64,000 nucleotides of DNA from Catalinimonas alkaloidigena. GTDB taxonomy: Bacteria > Bacteroidota > Bacteroidia > Cytophagales > Cyclobacteriaceae. Shown here piece by piece: positions 45,701 to 55,350 of this stretch (positions within the stretch are counted from its first letter, which is position 1; each line of letters begins with the position of its first letter). The position numbers and the translations under genes are program-made. The notes under the pieces are model-generated. The model worked only from the letters and a program-made list of their open reading frames with translations. It searched no databases and was not told the DNA's origin. The stretch is from assembly GCF_029504655.1 (NCBI RefSeq), contig NZ_JAQFIL010000001.1:4841001-4905000 (forward strand), written 5' to 3'.

Positions 45701-46111
45701 TGCCTTTCCAGGCTCTTCCTTTTCGATCTTAAGAGGTAAATCCTCTTTTATTGCTTCGTTAACAATTAAATAAAAACTCTTATCAACTTTCTGGTACTTT
45801 AAATTCAAAGGGGTGAGTATGTTTTCTAAAATTAGTTCTAACTTAACTTCTTTTAGCCTTTCAACATTGACATACTTATCTTTAACAGTGTGGTCTGTAT
45901 AACCAAAGTTTATAGAAAATGACTTTTCCAGTTTAAGCAAAGCTGATGAAAGGCTTATTTGTTCTTGAGACTGCTTATCTGAATATACATCTGCAGCTAC
46001 TTGCGGACTTGATATTGGCGCATAATTTTGGGCGGATACGGCTGAGAATATGAAGAGGCTATAGCAAGATAGCATGAAAGCCTTCTTCAAGAAGGATGAA
46101 AGTTGTTTCAT
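42707..46111 (-). CDS. SusC/RagA-family TonB-dependent transporter with STN domain, PUL 2
   Basis: The 1134-residue outer-membrane transporter has a signal peptide, an STN domain (about 57-120; LEKSFSINFGYTDHTVKDKY), a carboxypeptidase-like domain (VSGKVTDIESGEALPGVNVL), a plug (EVVVVGYGTQKRSDVTGSVA, ILLRGQRSFTASNDPLIILD, LKDASSTAIYGARGANGVII) and a full barrel ending TFIVGVNLSF. The STN domain implies control by the FecR/sigma pair upstream. The frame is intact, unlike the copy in PUL 3. The gap to fecR is 35 bases. Confidence 0.95.
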   Translation of the reverse strand: MKQLSSFLKKAFMLSCYSLFIFSAVSAQNYAPISSPQVAADVYSDKQSQEQISLSSALLKLEKSFSINFGYTDHTVKDKYVNVERLKEVKLELILENILTPLNLKYQKVDKSFYLIVNEAIKEDLPLKIEKEEPGKAASSQSFSLAKSFSHKSVTIVKTMDITVSGKVTDIESGEALPGVNVLVKNSLVGTVTDVEGQYNITVANENDILIFSSIGYLTQEVAVNGRGVIDLAMAEDVQSLEEVVVVGYGTQKRSDVTGSVASISAEDISDIPMANISTGLAGRIPGLDIVSSGAGPGAENKILLRGQRSFTASNDPLIILDGSPYYGTLNDINPYDIKNVNVLKDASSTAIYGARGANGVIIITTKRGTSGSPKFRIESFAGPQLRYGRLPFANGEQYAEIGREAYRAMGGYPESETSLEDDERIFDAIEMEAIKKGGAGLDYQDLLFQSGHQQKHQLSVIGGSEAVKYNFSGSYFNEEGIIPGETFSRFNLRSNLDFTLSSKITAGASILLNYTLNQRKTNGALNQTFQSSPLGKLYEDDGSPRFTATTDGLVLNPLADYIWDSYRWDNKRWGAFVNTFAQVEIIPGLTYRLNLGTNLTFGNTKESAGYYSLIRNLGTPTAQIDNMIDNLKMYESIITYDKNYSEKHHVTVTGVHGIQVSSIDNSLVGVSDLPYEPSRAYNLGSASNINAVGSNLEETALISYAGRLFYGYDNKYMLTISMRADGASQFSSNHKWGYFPSVAVAYNVTEEEFMQGTKDWLSGLKLRLSYGITGNQAINPYQTQGKLTIDAYSWNESPGFGYRPTELSNQDLRWESTEVYNLGVDVEFLEGRIQGNLDIYNTNTYDLLMFRNLPITSGYNQVLQNVGSTNNKGFELSLSTVNLNIPSFTWSSDFTFFRNRTRIEELYNGKEDDIGNRWFIGQPINVYYDFQKVGIWQLNEVAEAKSYGREPGQIKVIDFDEDGSITDNDRLVLGSREPDFIANLVNRFSYKNWDVSINTYMRWGGMTSVSSFAPFAKKRYNKMVFDYWTPTNPTNDYPRPNQLYEGSGLNGNTLTYRDASIISLRQLSLGYTLPEGLLNILPISNARIYLLGDNLLYWTKSELREFNMKPDFSEDITPYPAIRTFIVGVNLSF

Positions 46112-46146
46112 AGTAATAGGTGTTGCGTATTAAAAAATTTGTGGTC

Positions 46147-47136
46147 TTAATTACTCAATGTGAAAATGATAATGTCTTCTTCTTCTTCCACTTCAATCTG
46201 ATAAGCAATACTCAAAGTCTCAAGAAGCAAATCTAGCTTGACGTTTGGTAAGGTTGCAGTAAAGGTAATTGTATCCATAGAATCAGGGATAACTACCTTT
46301 TTTTTGTACCTGTCCTCAATCCATTCGGCTATTACAGATAATGGGGTTTGATCAAATTTCAAGTTATTGTTTGTCCATGAAGTGTAAAGCTCTGGATCAA
46401 CTTTTTTCTTTCTTATAAAGGATGCGTTTGCTTCAACCTCTGCAAATTCTCCAGGCTCAAGATACACCTGCTTATCATTTGTAGTAGTTATTTTGACTTT
46501 TCCATGCGTCAACACAACCATTGTCTTACTTGTATCTTCATAAAGATTAAAAGCCGTTCCAAGTACTTCAATTGATGCGTTGTCCGTATGAACTGTAAAT
46601 GAAGATGGGTTAAAATGACCTTCTGGCATCCAGTTTTTTACCTCAAAGTACCCTTCTCCTTCCAACCATAGTTCTCTGTCTTTATTTTTATTTAGCCGAT
46701 ATTTTAATTCAGATCCCTTATTAAGTATGATAGTACTGCTATCGGGCAAAATATAAGTAGAAGTAACATGAGATGAGCTATATATTTGGTATACATCTTC
46801 TTTTTTATTCATCCAAACAGCCAGAACTCCTGCTATCAGAAGAAAGCCAAAACAGGCAGCAGCTGCAAAATGATAATTCTGTTTTCTTTGCTTACTAATT
46901 GTGCTACTATAAATATTTTGCCATACACTAATGAAAGCTGTATTTTTTTCAAAGTCAGCATCAAATTCTAACGCGTGGATCAATTCAATAGCCTGTTGCA
47001 CTTCACCTTCCTTTCCAGGATGATCAAGTAGCCACTTTGACCAATATGCATGCGCATCCTGATCTTGCTCCAGCACCCACTTTTGAAAAAAGGCATCCTG
47101 TGCAAAATCAGCAGCTGTGTAATGCTGATATTTCAT
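46147..47136 (-). CDS. FecR-family anti-sigma factor, PUL 2
   Basis: The 329-residue protein has a cytoplasmic region with the common FecR opening (AQDAFFQKWVLEQDQDAHAY), a membrane segment at about 88-107 (AAAACFGFLLIAGVLAVWM), the FecR domain (STYILPDSSTIILNKGSEL, VLGTAFNLYEDTSKTMVVL) and a C-terminal DUF4974 domain (LSVIAEWIEDRYKKKVVI). It restrains the sigma factor encoded 173 bases upstream and receives the signal from the STN domain of the SusC. Confidence 0.92.
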   Translation of the reverse strand: MKYQHYTAADFAQDAFFQKWVLEQDQDAHAYWSKWLLDHPGKEGEVQQAIELIHALEFDADFEKNTAFISVWQNIYSSTISKQRKQNYHFAAAACFGFLLIAGVLAVWMNKKEDVYQIYSSSHVTSTYILPDSSTIILNKGSELKYRLNKNKDRELWLEGEGYFEVKNWMPEGHFNPSSFTVHTDNASIEVLGTAFNLYEDTSKTMVVLTHGKVKITTTNDKQVYLEPGEFAEVEANASFIRKKKVDPELYTSWTNNNLKFDQTPLSVIAEWIEDRYKKKVVIPDSMDTITFTATLPNVKLDLLLETLSIAYQIEVEEEEDIIIFTLSN

Positions 47137-47309
47137 TATAATAATCTTCTATACCCTAAAGCAGAAAATGATGAAAACCTCATCATTTTTTTTGAATAAA
47201 TTTAAATATTTACACACATAGCAATTTTTCCTGATAATCATTGAAAATATATTAAAGAACGGAGGACTAATTTGGTGCCAGGACTGTTATTATAGGCGAA
47301 TATTAATTG

Positions 47310-47939
47310 CTAAAGAAATCGAAGTAAAAAAGCTAAAATTGAAACTTGAGATATGTGCTTTTTTAGTAGAGTTAGAGCTTTAGATACAAGATTATAAGCA
47401 GATTCTACTTTCATAGATAATTTCTGGGCAATTTCATCACTTTTCAAGTTTTGAAAATACTTAAGTCGGATTACTTCTTGTTGCCTTTTGCTTAGCTTTT
47501 TCATTGCTGCACTAATTCTCTTTTTTTGCTCATCAGTCACCTCTTCAGAAATGATAATTTCTTCGGAATTAAGTTCAGAAATATGCAAGAGTTGATAAGC
47601 CGCGCCCGTTTCAAATACTATATTCTTTTGGAGTTCTTTTATGATTCTTCTCTTCAAGGCAGCAAACAGATAGTATTTGACAGAATCTGTTTCAGAGATA
47701 TTAGCTCTTTGTTTCCAAATTTCAATAAAAACCTCTTGAATACAATCTTTGACTATTTCCTTATCACTACAGATTTTAGAACCATAATTATAAAGAACAG
47801 TGAAGAATTTTTGATAAATCACCATAAAAGAAGATTCATCCCCTAACCTCATATTATTCCATAGTTCAGATTCTGTATTATGTGTTTTGGATACCTTCCA
47901 ACTATCTGGATGAGGTTTTATAGGGGAATCCTGCTGCAT
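47310..47939 (-). CDS. ECF sigma factor (FecI-like), PUL 2
   Basis: The 209-residue factor has region 2 (SFMVIYQKFFTVLYNYGSKI, VKDCIQEVFIEIWKQRANIS) and region 4 (LSKRQQEVIRLKYFQNLKSD, EIAQKLSMKVESAYNLVSKA). The C-terminal tail VSILAFLLRFL is hydrophobic, as in its two paralogues. It heads PUL 2. A 15-base palindrome lies 50 bases upstream of its start codon. Confidence 0.92.
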   Translation of the reverse strand: MQQDSPIKPHPDSWKVSKTHNTESELWNNMRLGDESSFMVIYQKFFTVLYNYGSKICSDKEIVKDCIQEVFIEIWKQRANISETDSVKYYLFAALKRRIIKELQKNIVFETGAAYQLLHISELNSEEIIISEEVTDEQKKRISAAMKKLSKRQQEVIRLKYFQNLKSDEIAQKLSMKVESAYNLVSKALTLLKKHISQVSILAFLLRFL

Positions 47940-48807
47940 AAGAAAAATAGGTTGTCAAGTCAATGTATAAAAAAATGTCAATATTATTAACGATTAAATC
48001 GTTGTTTGTACATTTTTTTTATAAAAATCACCTTATATATGTTTTTCCATAATATTCCTTTTCAATTTATTAGTCCCATAAGCCAAATTAAACCAAGAAT
48101 TATTGCTACTCACCTAAATGCTAGTCAGCATTCTTAATTAAAATCTTCCAATCGCCTTCTACGGCAGTATGAAGTTAAAGCTAGATCTTTGCTCAATATT
48201 GCCAGGGTATTTAACAGGACAAGACATAACAGGATTACATGACACTTGATGAGCCTGGATGCTAATCATCATGAACTGGGATGGTCATTATTCAAGAGTA
48301 GAATGAAGTGTCTATCTAAAAAGTATGAAGTCCATCTTTTTCTAGTACGTTCTACCTCTTTGAGATTAAACTATTTCTTGCAAGTCACACATTTTGATTT
48401 TTTTGCTTAACACATTCATTTACACAGGCTTATAAGGGATAAAATTACGGTATATGGAGGCTAAAACTGATGTATAAACTTAATATATGCTAAGAAAAAA
48501 AGTAAACGCTAAAATAGACTTATATATTGGCTCAAGGTATTGCAATTCCTGGCAAGCTTTTCTTGCTGTAAATTGCTACTAAAGCTACAGAAATTGCAGT
48601 GTATAAGAGTATGAAATACTACACTTTCTCTCACTACTGCTCAAATAGCAAATCGTATTATAAGGGTTTATTTACCAAAATTTGAAATTCTCGAAACCTG
48701 AGGCTATTTTCTAAAAAAGCTCCATACAGCCTATAGCTATTGAAGCTTTTCCTGTGCATCATCTTGCTTACAATAAAATTTATATAAAGTATCCTAATAC
48801 ATATTTT
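47940..48807. other. Gene-free interval between PUL 2 and PUL 3
   Basis: About 870 AT-rich bases with no coding signal that I can support on either strand. It holds the PUL 2 promoter region at its left end and the transcript end of PUL 3 at its right end. Degraded genes could be hidden here, but none is recognisable. Confidence 0.55.
47989..48003. promoter_or_regulatory. Perfect 15-base palindrome upstream of the PUL 2 sigma gene
   Basis: AACGATT A AATCGTT is symmetric about the central A and lies 50 bases before the start codon. It is a candidate operator or promoter-overlapping element. No counterpart was found upstream of the other sigma genes. Confidence 0.35.
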
Positions 48808-50163
48808 CTAAGGTCTGATAGGAGTACCATCGAACTTGCGTACTCTCCCAAAACCTGGAAATGACTCTGCAATTGGCCACTTAGCGGCAGCGTCCTCGTT
48901 GATATCTACGCCAAGTCCAGGAGCCTCGTTGATATGTGCATATCCATCTCCACTGTAGGGAGCACCCGGAAAAACTTCCTGTATTTCGTCACTTACGGTC
49001 CTGTGCATTTCCAAAATGCCAAAGTTCCATACCGCCAGAGAAATATGAGTATTGGCGGCATGTCCTACGGGAGAGGTATCACCTGGGCCATGCCATGCTG
49101 TTTTCACATTAAACCATTCTCCGAGCCGGGCTACTTTCATGGCAGGGGTAATTCCTCCAATTTGTGAAATATGAATTCTTATGAAATCATACCACCTTTT
49201 GCTCATGGGCTCCACCCATTCATGCGGGCTATTGAATAATTCTCCCATCGCCAATGGCACACTGCTTTGCCCACGTAATTGTTCAAAATAGGCAATGTTT
49301 TCAGGGGAAAAAGGATCTTCAATAAAAAAAGGGCGGTATTGTTCTAATTCTTTACAAAGGTTAATAGCATCATTGGGCTGAATCCGTTCGTGAACATCAT
49401 GACAGAGTTCAACCCGCTCCCCACAAGCTTTTCGTACTGCTTCAAACATTTTAGGAACACCCTTTAAATAAGCATATTGGTCCATAAAGTTATCTGTTTC
49501 ATGACCAAAGCCTACTTTTTTAAAATCCGGTTCCAAATCACTCACACCACTGTACCCTCCCATCTGGATTCGGACATGTTTATATCCTAAATCCATGTAT
49601 TCCTGTACTTTGTCAGCCACTTCTTCAGGACTATTACCACTCGCATGGGTATAGGTAGGAGGTGCGATACGAACTTTTCCTCCTAATAGTTCATAAACAG
49701 GCATGTTGGCGCGTTTACCTTTGATATCCCAAAGTGCCTGGTCTAACCCACTCAGAGCATTATTTAGAACAGGACCGTTTCTCCAGTAAGAACTGTGGTA
49801 AGTTGACTGCCACATGTCTTCAATATTATCAGCACTTTTACCAGTACAAAAATCGTTTAAATATTTGTCAACTGCTGTAATAACGGCATGTGCCCGCTGA
49901 GTGAAAGTAGCACACCCAAGCCCATACAATCCAGGTTCGCTGGTCTCAACTTTGACTACAACTAAATTAGAACCAGAACCGCTCGGTCGTGTGGAAATTG
50001 CTTTGACGTTGGTTATTTTTATTGGAGGTAAACCATTGGTTGCCTTCTGGTATTTTGCAGCTTCAAAACCTTGGGCCATAGCTTTTTCAGTCAGGCCCAA
50101 GGCTCCTATGGTACCACTAGCTAACCCTAACCCTAAATTTTTGATGACATTTCTTCTATCCAT
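48808..50163 (-). CDS. Tat-exported enolase-superfamily protein, mannonate-dehydratase-like
   Basis: From ATG 50163 the 451-residue protein begins with a twin-arginine signal (MDRRNVIKNLGLGLASGTIG, ending AMAQ). The upstream in-frame extension overlaps susD and is rejected. The body is an enolase-superfamily barrel of the ManD/RspA type: HVRIQMGGYSGV, ELCHDVHERI (metal Asp and catalytic His), FFIEDPFSPENIAYF (metal Glu), AMGELFNSPHEW (metal Glu), RIHISQIGGITPAMKVARLG and WHGPGDTSPVGHAANTH. ManD-type enzymes dehydrate D-mannonate or related sugar acids in the cytoplasm; a Tat signal means this one works folded in the periplasm. It is the last gene of PUL 3. Confidence 0.87.
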   Translation of the reverse strand: MDRRNVIKNLGLGLASGTIGALGLTEKAMAQGFEAAKYQKATNGLPPIKITNVKAISTRPSGSGSNLVVVKVETSEPGLYGLGCATFTQRAHAVITAVDKYLNDFCTGKSADNIEDMWQSTYHSSYWRNGPVLNNALSGLDQALWDIKGKRANMPVYELLGGKVRIAPPTYTHASGNSPEEVADKVQEYMDLGYKHVRIQMGGYSGVSDLEPDFKKVGFGHETDNFMDQYAYLKGVPKMFEAVRKACGERVELCHDVHERIQPNDAINLCKELEQYRPFFIEDPFSPENIAYFEQLRGQSSVPLAMGELFNSPHEWVEPMSKRWYDFIRIHISQIGGITPAMKVARLGEWFNVKTAWHGPGDTSPVGHAANTHISLAVWNFGILEMHRTVSDEIQEVFPGAPYSGDGYAHINEAPGLGVDINEDAAAKWPIAESFPGFGRVRKFDGTPIRP

Positions 50164-50201
50164 TTTTGGAGTATATTTAAGTAAAAACTGAAAGCTTAAT
50201 C

Positions 50202-51734
50202 TTACTGATCCCACCAAACTCTGGTATCTAACTTATCGGGCCCTTGTCTATTTATGGCAGTGTTAATATTTTCCAAATTATTAGTGTATTCACTGGTATG
50301 ATAGGTCAGGCGACGAATAAAGTCTCCAGAAATTGAGCTTTGAGGATATGGATTGGGTACTAATGCCGGATAACCTGAGCGACGGAAGTTTGCAAATGCC
50401 TCCTGGGAATTAAAAAGACTGGCTACCCAGTATTGGGTGTTAATTTGTTCTAGCTCACTGCCAGCCTCTAATGGATGCGCTCGTATATATGCATTGATAG
50501 CAGTTTCTTCAATAGCTAAGTTGGAATCATGAATTTCTAATTGCTCCATATGCCCTCGGATACCGTTTGCAAAATAGTCAGCAGCCTCACCATCAGCCCA
50601 TCCCCTAACAGCAGCTTCTGCTAACAAAAACTGCGTCTGTGCATACGTAAGTATAAAAAAGGGAGCTGTCTGTTTTCCGATCGTATTTCTGTCAAACTGG
50701 GTATAGCTATAGAAACTGCCTATTCCGTCAGCTTCAGCCCTAACACCTATAGTATTGTTATCGTATCCCATAGGTAAGCCTATTTGATCGTTAGAATCAC
50801 GGGTAGCTACGGCTTCGGTTTGCCCACTACCACTGGTAGCTCCCACATAGCGGACAGCCATAACACCCAGCCTTGGATCATCATTGGACTGAAAAAAATC
50901 TACTAAAGGTTTTGTCATGTAAAAGTTAGCCGCTTCTGATCCATTCAGTTCTCCGCCCAAGAAATTTGTAAAATTAGATGAATGACGAACCATAGCATTA
51001 TCATCATTCGATTCCATAACGCCACCGCTCACTGCTTTTCCTACATACTCCTGCGCCAAGGCAGGATTTACTTTAGTAAGCCTCATGGCTGCACGTAACA
51101 TTAATGAATAACCGAAGCGCTTCCATTGGATAATGTCTCCAGCATATAAAATATCACCACTCTCTATCCGGCTATCTGAACTTAATGATGCAGTAGCTTC
51201 TTCCAGCTCACTTAATATACTCATATAAATGGATTCCTGCGAATCGTATACAGGAGCATCATTTCTTTCAATAAACCCTAATCCAGCATTTATGTAGGGG
51301 ACATCTCCGTAAGTGTCAGTCAACACCATACCCCCATATACCCGGATGATTCTTGCCATATTATAGATATTAGAGCGATTGGTATCATCTTTATATTTTG
51401 ATATTATATCAACGCTATTCCTAATGATATTTTCATAATGGTTTTCCCAGGTATATTGTGCAATAGGAAAATTTTCCTGGTTGTAATTGCCCCCGGCTAA
51501 TGAGGTACCAAAAGGGGTAACCATATGCTGCACTATAGCCATTTCATAGATCATGGTATGCCTGAAAAAATATGGAGATGATCTCCATACTGCGTGATTT
51601 AAGATAGGAACAGGGTCCAATTCATTGATTGCAATATCACTTGTATTTAGCTCTTCGAATCCTTCATCGCAGCTTGTGTGTACTATGCTCAAGCTAAAAA
51701 TTATCATCAGTAGAGAAATATTTATTTTCTTCAT
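50202..51734 (-). CDS. SusD-family lipoprotein (SusD-like_2 type), PUL 3
   Basis: The 510-residue protein has a lipoprotein signal with lipobox VHTSC and the text of the SusD/RagB-like family PF12771: EELNTSDIAINELDPVPILN, MIYEMAIVQHMVTPFGTS, IIRVYGGMVLTDTYGDVPYI and LAEAAVRGWADGEAADYFAN. It differs from the RagB-type SusD proteins of PULs 1 and 2 and pairs with a SusC of the matching class. It lies 50 bases below susC and 38 bases above the enolase gene. Confidence 0.92.
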   Translation of the reverse strand: MKKINISLLMIIFSLSIVHTSCDEGFEELNTSDIAINELDPVPILNHAVWRSSPYFFRHTMIYEMAIVQHMVTPFGTSLAGGNYNQENFPIAQYTWENHYENIIRNSVDIISKYKDDTNRSNIYNMARIIRVYGGMVLTDTYGDVPYINAGLGFIERNDAPVYDSQESIYMSILSELEEATASLSSDSRIESGDILYAGDIIQWKRFGYSLMLRAAMRLTKVNPALAQEYVGKAVSGGVMESNDDNAMVRHSSNFTNFLGGELNGSEAANFYMTKPLVDFFQSNDDPRLGVMAVRYVGATSGSGQTEAVATRDSNDQIGLPMGYDNNTIGVRAEADGIGSFYSYTQFDRNTIGKQTAPFFILTYAQTQFLLAEAAVRGWADGEAADYFANGIRGHMEQLEIHDSNLAIEETAINAYIRAHPLEAGSELEQINTQYWVASLFNSQEAFANFRRSGYPALVPNPYPQSSISGDFIRRLTYHTSEYTNNLENINTAINRQGPDKLDTRVWWDQ

Positions 51735-51784
51735 CTTAATGAGTGTTTATTTTCAAAATTTTGTTGACGAAAATTTATCAAGCC

Positions 51785-54700
51785 TTAAAACTGAACTCTC
51801 AGATTAAGTCCATAGCTACGTACCATAGGAAGCGCAATATCCTGAGTACCGTTGATCTGATGTACCTGTTCAGGATCCATGTTTTCAGTCCATCTTTTAA
51901 TAGTATACACGTTATTAGCAACTGCACTCAACGTAAGTCCTTGCACGGGTAAAAATTCGGTAAGCCCATTTAAATGTGTGAAATCATAGCCAATTGTGAC
52001 CTGACGTAACTTCCAAAAACCTGCATTATAGACAAAATCCTCTCTGATGCGCGCATCAGCTTCATAATAGGTCTGTACGTCAACCTGGGTAGTATTAGAA
52101 TTACCATCAGGCGTAACGCCTACTCCAATAACATACCCTTCTGCTCGTCCAACCAAAGTCTTTTTATGTTTCCCATGTCGTACATAATCAAATTCGGCAG
52201 AGGAGATTAAATCATGACCCAATTTGAAATCAACCAGGGCAGATACACTTAAACCTTTATAATTAAGCGTATTGGTAATGCCCCCTACCCATTTGGGAAT
52301 AGCGCTGCCCAGGTGAATTTCTTCAGCTGTTGTTTCAGGCAATCCATTATTTGGATTGAATATTTTTCTACCCTGATCATCCCGTAGGTACCCTCTATTG
52401 TATATTTGCCCTAAAGGCAATCCTACTACTTGGCGAATTGTCCCTCCGATTGAAACATCACTACCATCTAAACCTAATTTCAGTACCTCAGAAGTGTTAT
52501 AAGCGCCGTTAAATGTAACATCCCAGGAGAATGCATCCTTTTGGATGGGAGTTACATTAAGTAGTATTTCCACTCCTTTGTTAACACTTTCTCCTACATT
52601 AATTAATTGTGAAGTAAAGCCAGACGTATTGGAGATGGCAGCCTGTAAAATTTGATCTATACTCAGTTTATTGTAATAAGTGATATCAAAGTTAATGCGG
52701 TCAAATAGCTGTACGTTAAGACCAAACTCATACTCTTTTACTCTCATAGGACGAAGGTTTGGATTTGGAACAACACTTGTACCGATCGCTCCCAAAGGTT
52801 GTACAGAGGTAGGCCCCTGAAACAAATTACTATTAATAGTGTAGCCTAGCATATGAGAAAAAGGCGCAACATCGGTGTCACTGCCAACTTCAGCATATGC
52901 AGCCCTGATCTTTCCTAAATTCATCCAGTTAGGTAAACCTGCGAAGGCCTGTGAGAAAACAAAACTACCGGAAACTGAAGGGTAAAGCACACACTTCTCT
53001 CTTCGGGAGAAAGGGTGGAAAACCAATCGTTTCGTCCCGTAACACTCAGAAACAGGTAGTCATTATAGGAAAATTCTGCTGCTCCGTACAAAGAATTGAC
53101 CCGGCGTTCAGAATATTCATAAAGTGGATCTCTAACCCTTGTATTGGCGATTGTATATAACCATGGCACGATAAAATCCTGTCCGCGTATACTGTTACGA
53201 TCAGAGCGCTGATACATGATATTTCCTCCAAGCGTAAGGCTAAGTCCAAACTTCTCATTAAATTCCTGCTCAGCACCTATCAAAAAATCTGAATTGATTT
53301 CTCTGAACCTCCGCTGATCTTGAGTAACAGCTCCATTTATAAAACCCGGAGGTGCCGGAGATGTGCCTGCCATTAAAGATGGAAAATTGAGTTCCTGTTC
53401 ACGGGAGTAGTAATCCTGTCCGACTCTGCCTTGTACATAGAGCCAGTCAGCAAAGTTATACCGCATAGTAATGTTACCATAGATTCGGTCCCTTTGAACA
53501 TTATTGAAATGATCATTTACGGAGAGATAAGGATTGGTTCTGTTACGAAATCTAGAATAAATGATCTCATTGCCATTTTCATCCCTTTGGTATTTTTCTA
53601 AAAGATATAAAGGCATAGTGTTCGCCAGAGTATATATCGTCTTCGTGGATGTCATATCCTGAGCTACGATTTGCGGAGGGTTAGTATGAATCTCTCTGCT
53701 ATAATTGAGATTTCCAGAAATACTAAATTTTGATGCGATATTTTGTGTGAACCCCAGACTGGCATTATACCTTTCAAAACCTGAATTGGGAGTGATGCCA
53801 TCGTTATTAAGTTGAGATAACGAAAGGTTAAAACCTCCATTTTCTCCTCCGGAAGCAATAGAAAGGGTATTAGTAAAAGTAGACCCTCCATCGTAAAAAT
53901 CAGTAATCTGATTTCGCTGTGGCACATAAGGCACTTCTTCTCCATCAAATAATACCTGCGTCATTCCCGGTTCTATTTTTTCACCAAAGCTCCATACTCC
54001 TGAATCGGGAAAAGGTGAAGTAGGCCTTACTCCTCTTTCTCCCTGCCCATATTCATACTGAAAGTCTGTATCATCAACAGCCCTGTCTATGGTAAAATTA
54101 CTATTCCAGGTTATCCCTAGCCCTCTCTTTCCTCTACGGTTTTTAGTGGTGATCATGATTACTCCATCTTTGGCCCTGGAGCCATATAAAGCTGCTGCAG
54201 CTCCTCCTTTCAACACTGACATAGACTCAATAATATCTGGGTTGATGCTGATTAAACCATCTCCTGTGTCCGAGTTGTTTGCACCTTGAGTGCCACTGTA
54301 TTGGCGCGTATTGTTGATTGGTATTCCGTCTACGACAATCAAAGGCTGGTTATCCCCAGCAAAAGCAGACTGTCCCCTAATCCTTATAGTACTTGAACCT
54401 CCTGCACCGGTAGCCATACCGGCGATATTTACACCAGCTACTTTCCCTTGTAAAGACTGTATGAAGTTGGTTGTACGGTTCACCGTTACTTGTTCTGACT
54501 CAACAGTTGATACGGCGTATCCTAATTTTTTTGTTTCTTTCTTGATTCCTAATGCCGTTACCACGACTTCGTCCAAACTTTGAACATTCACATCCATAGA
54601 CACATCAATTTCTGACCTTCCATTCAATGTTACCTCCTGTGTAATGTATCCAATAGTAGAAAAGACCAATACGTCATCCTCATTGGGCACATTGATTGTA

Positions 54701-55278
54701 TAACTCCCCTCCCCATCCGTGACTGTACCAATTGTAGTATTTTTTACAAGTACATTCACTCCAGGTAGTGGCCCTCCATCCTCTTTGTCTCTTACTACTC
54801 CCTGAATGACTCTTTCAATTCCCTCATTCTTCATTCTCAAAAACACTTTAGGAATAGAATATGACGTATTATGAAAAGCAGACGAATTATTCAGCTGAAG
54901 GTGTGCTGGATTATACTGAAGCTTGCTTTCTTCCTTTTTAGGATAAATCAGGTAGGTATCATCCCCAAATTTTTTGACCTGTAGCTGGAGAGGCGATAAT
55001 ATTTTGTTCAGATACCAGTCCACATCAGTCGGATTTTCTTTTATGACTTTAGAAGGAACCTTCTTATCTTTTATCATTGTGTTTGCATAATCAAAGGATA
55101 TACCTAGTTTATCTTCCAGCGCAGTCAGGACATCCACCAGCGCTATTTGCTGTTCTTGTGGTTTCTGTGCCGGATTAGTTGAAGATAGAGCGAGAGACTG
55201 GGATATTCCAGGCACAACCATACCTACCATGAGTAGTAGCATACCAGAATAGAGAAGGGAGTAAAATAATTGAGCCAT
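51785..55278 (-). pseudogene. SusC/RagA TonB-dependent transporter with STN domain, PUL 3, frameshifted
   Basis: The first frame (from 55278) encodes a signal peptide, STN domain (about 48-115; ALEDKLGISFDYANTMIKDK), carboxypeptidase-like domain (VQGVVRDKEDGGPLPGVNVL preceded by ERVI), plug (EVVVTALGIKKETKKLGYAV, LKGGAAAALYGSRAKDGVIM) and half of the barrel, up to VTGRNDWFSTLSPEERSV. It then leaves frame. The second frame resumes LYPSVSGSFVFSQAFAGLPN and completes the barrel (SYGLNLRVQF at the end). The break lies in a short TG repeat at 52988-52994 (CACACAC on the plus strand), where two extra bases explain it. It may be an error, a true mutation or a reversible slip. FecR and sigma genes upstream are intact. 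Confidence 0.85.
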
Positions 55279-55350
55279 AACTTTTACATTAAAAATATAT
55301 AACTATTTAAGATCTGTTCCGACTACTTCAAATGGTTAGAAAAGGCCTTT

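Noticed and set aside
51785..53026. Second half of the PUL 3 SusC as a separate gene
   Set aside because: It is the plain C-terminal barrel continuation of the upstream frame, without signal peptide or plug.
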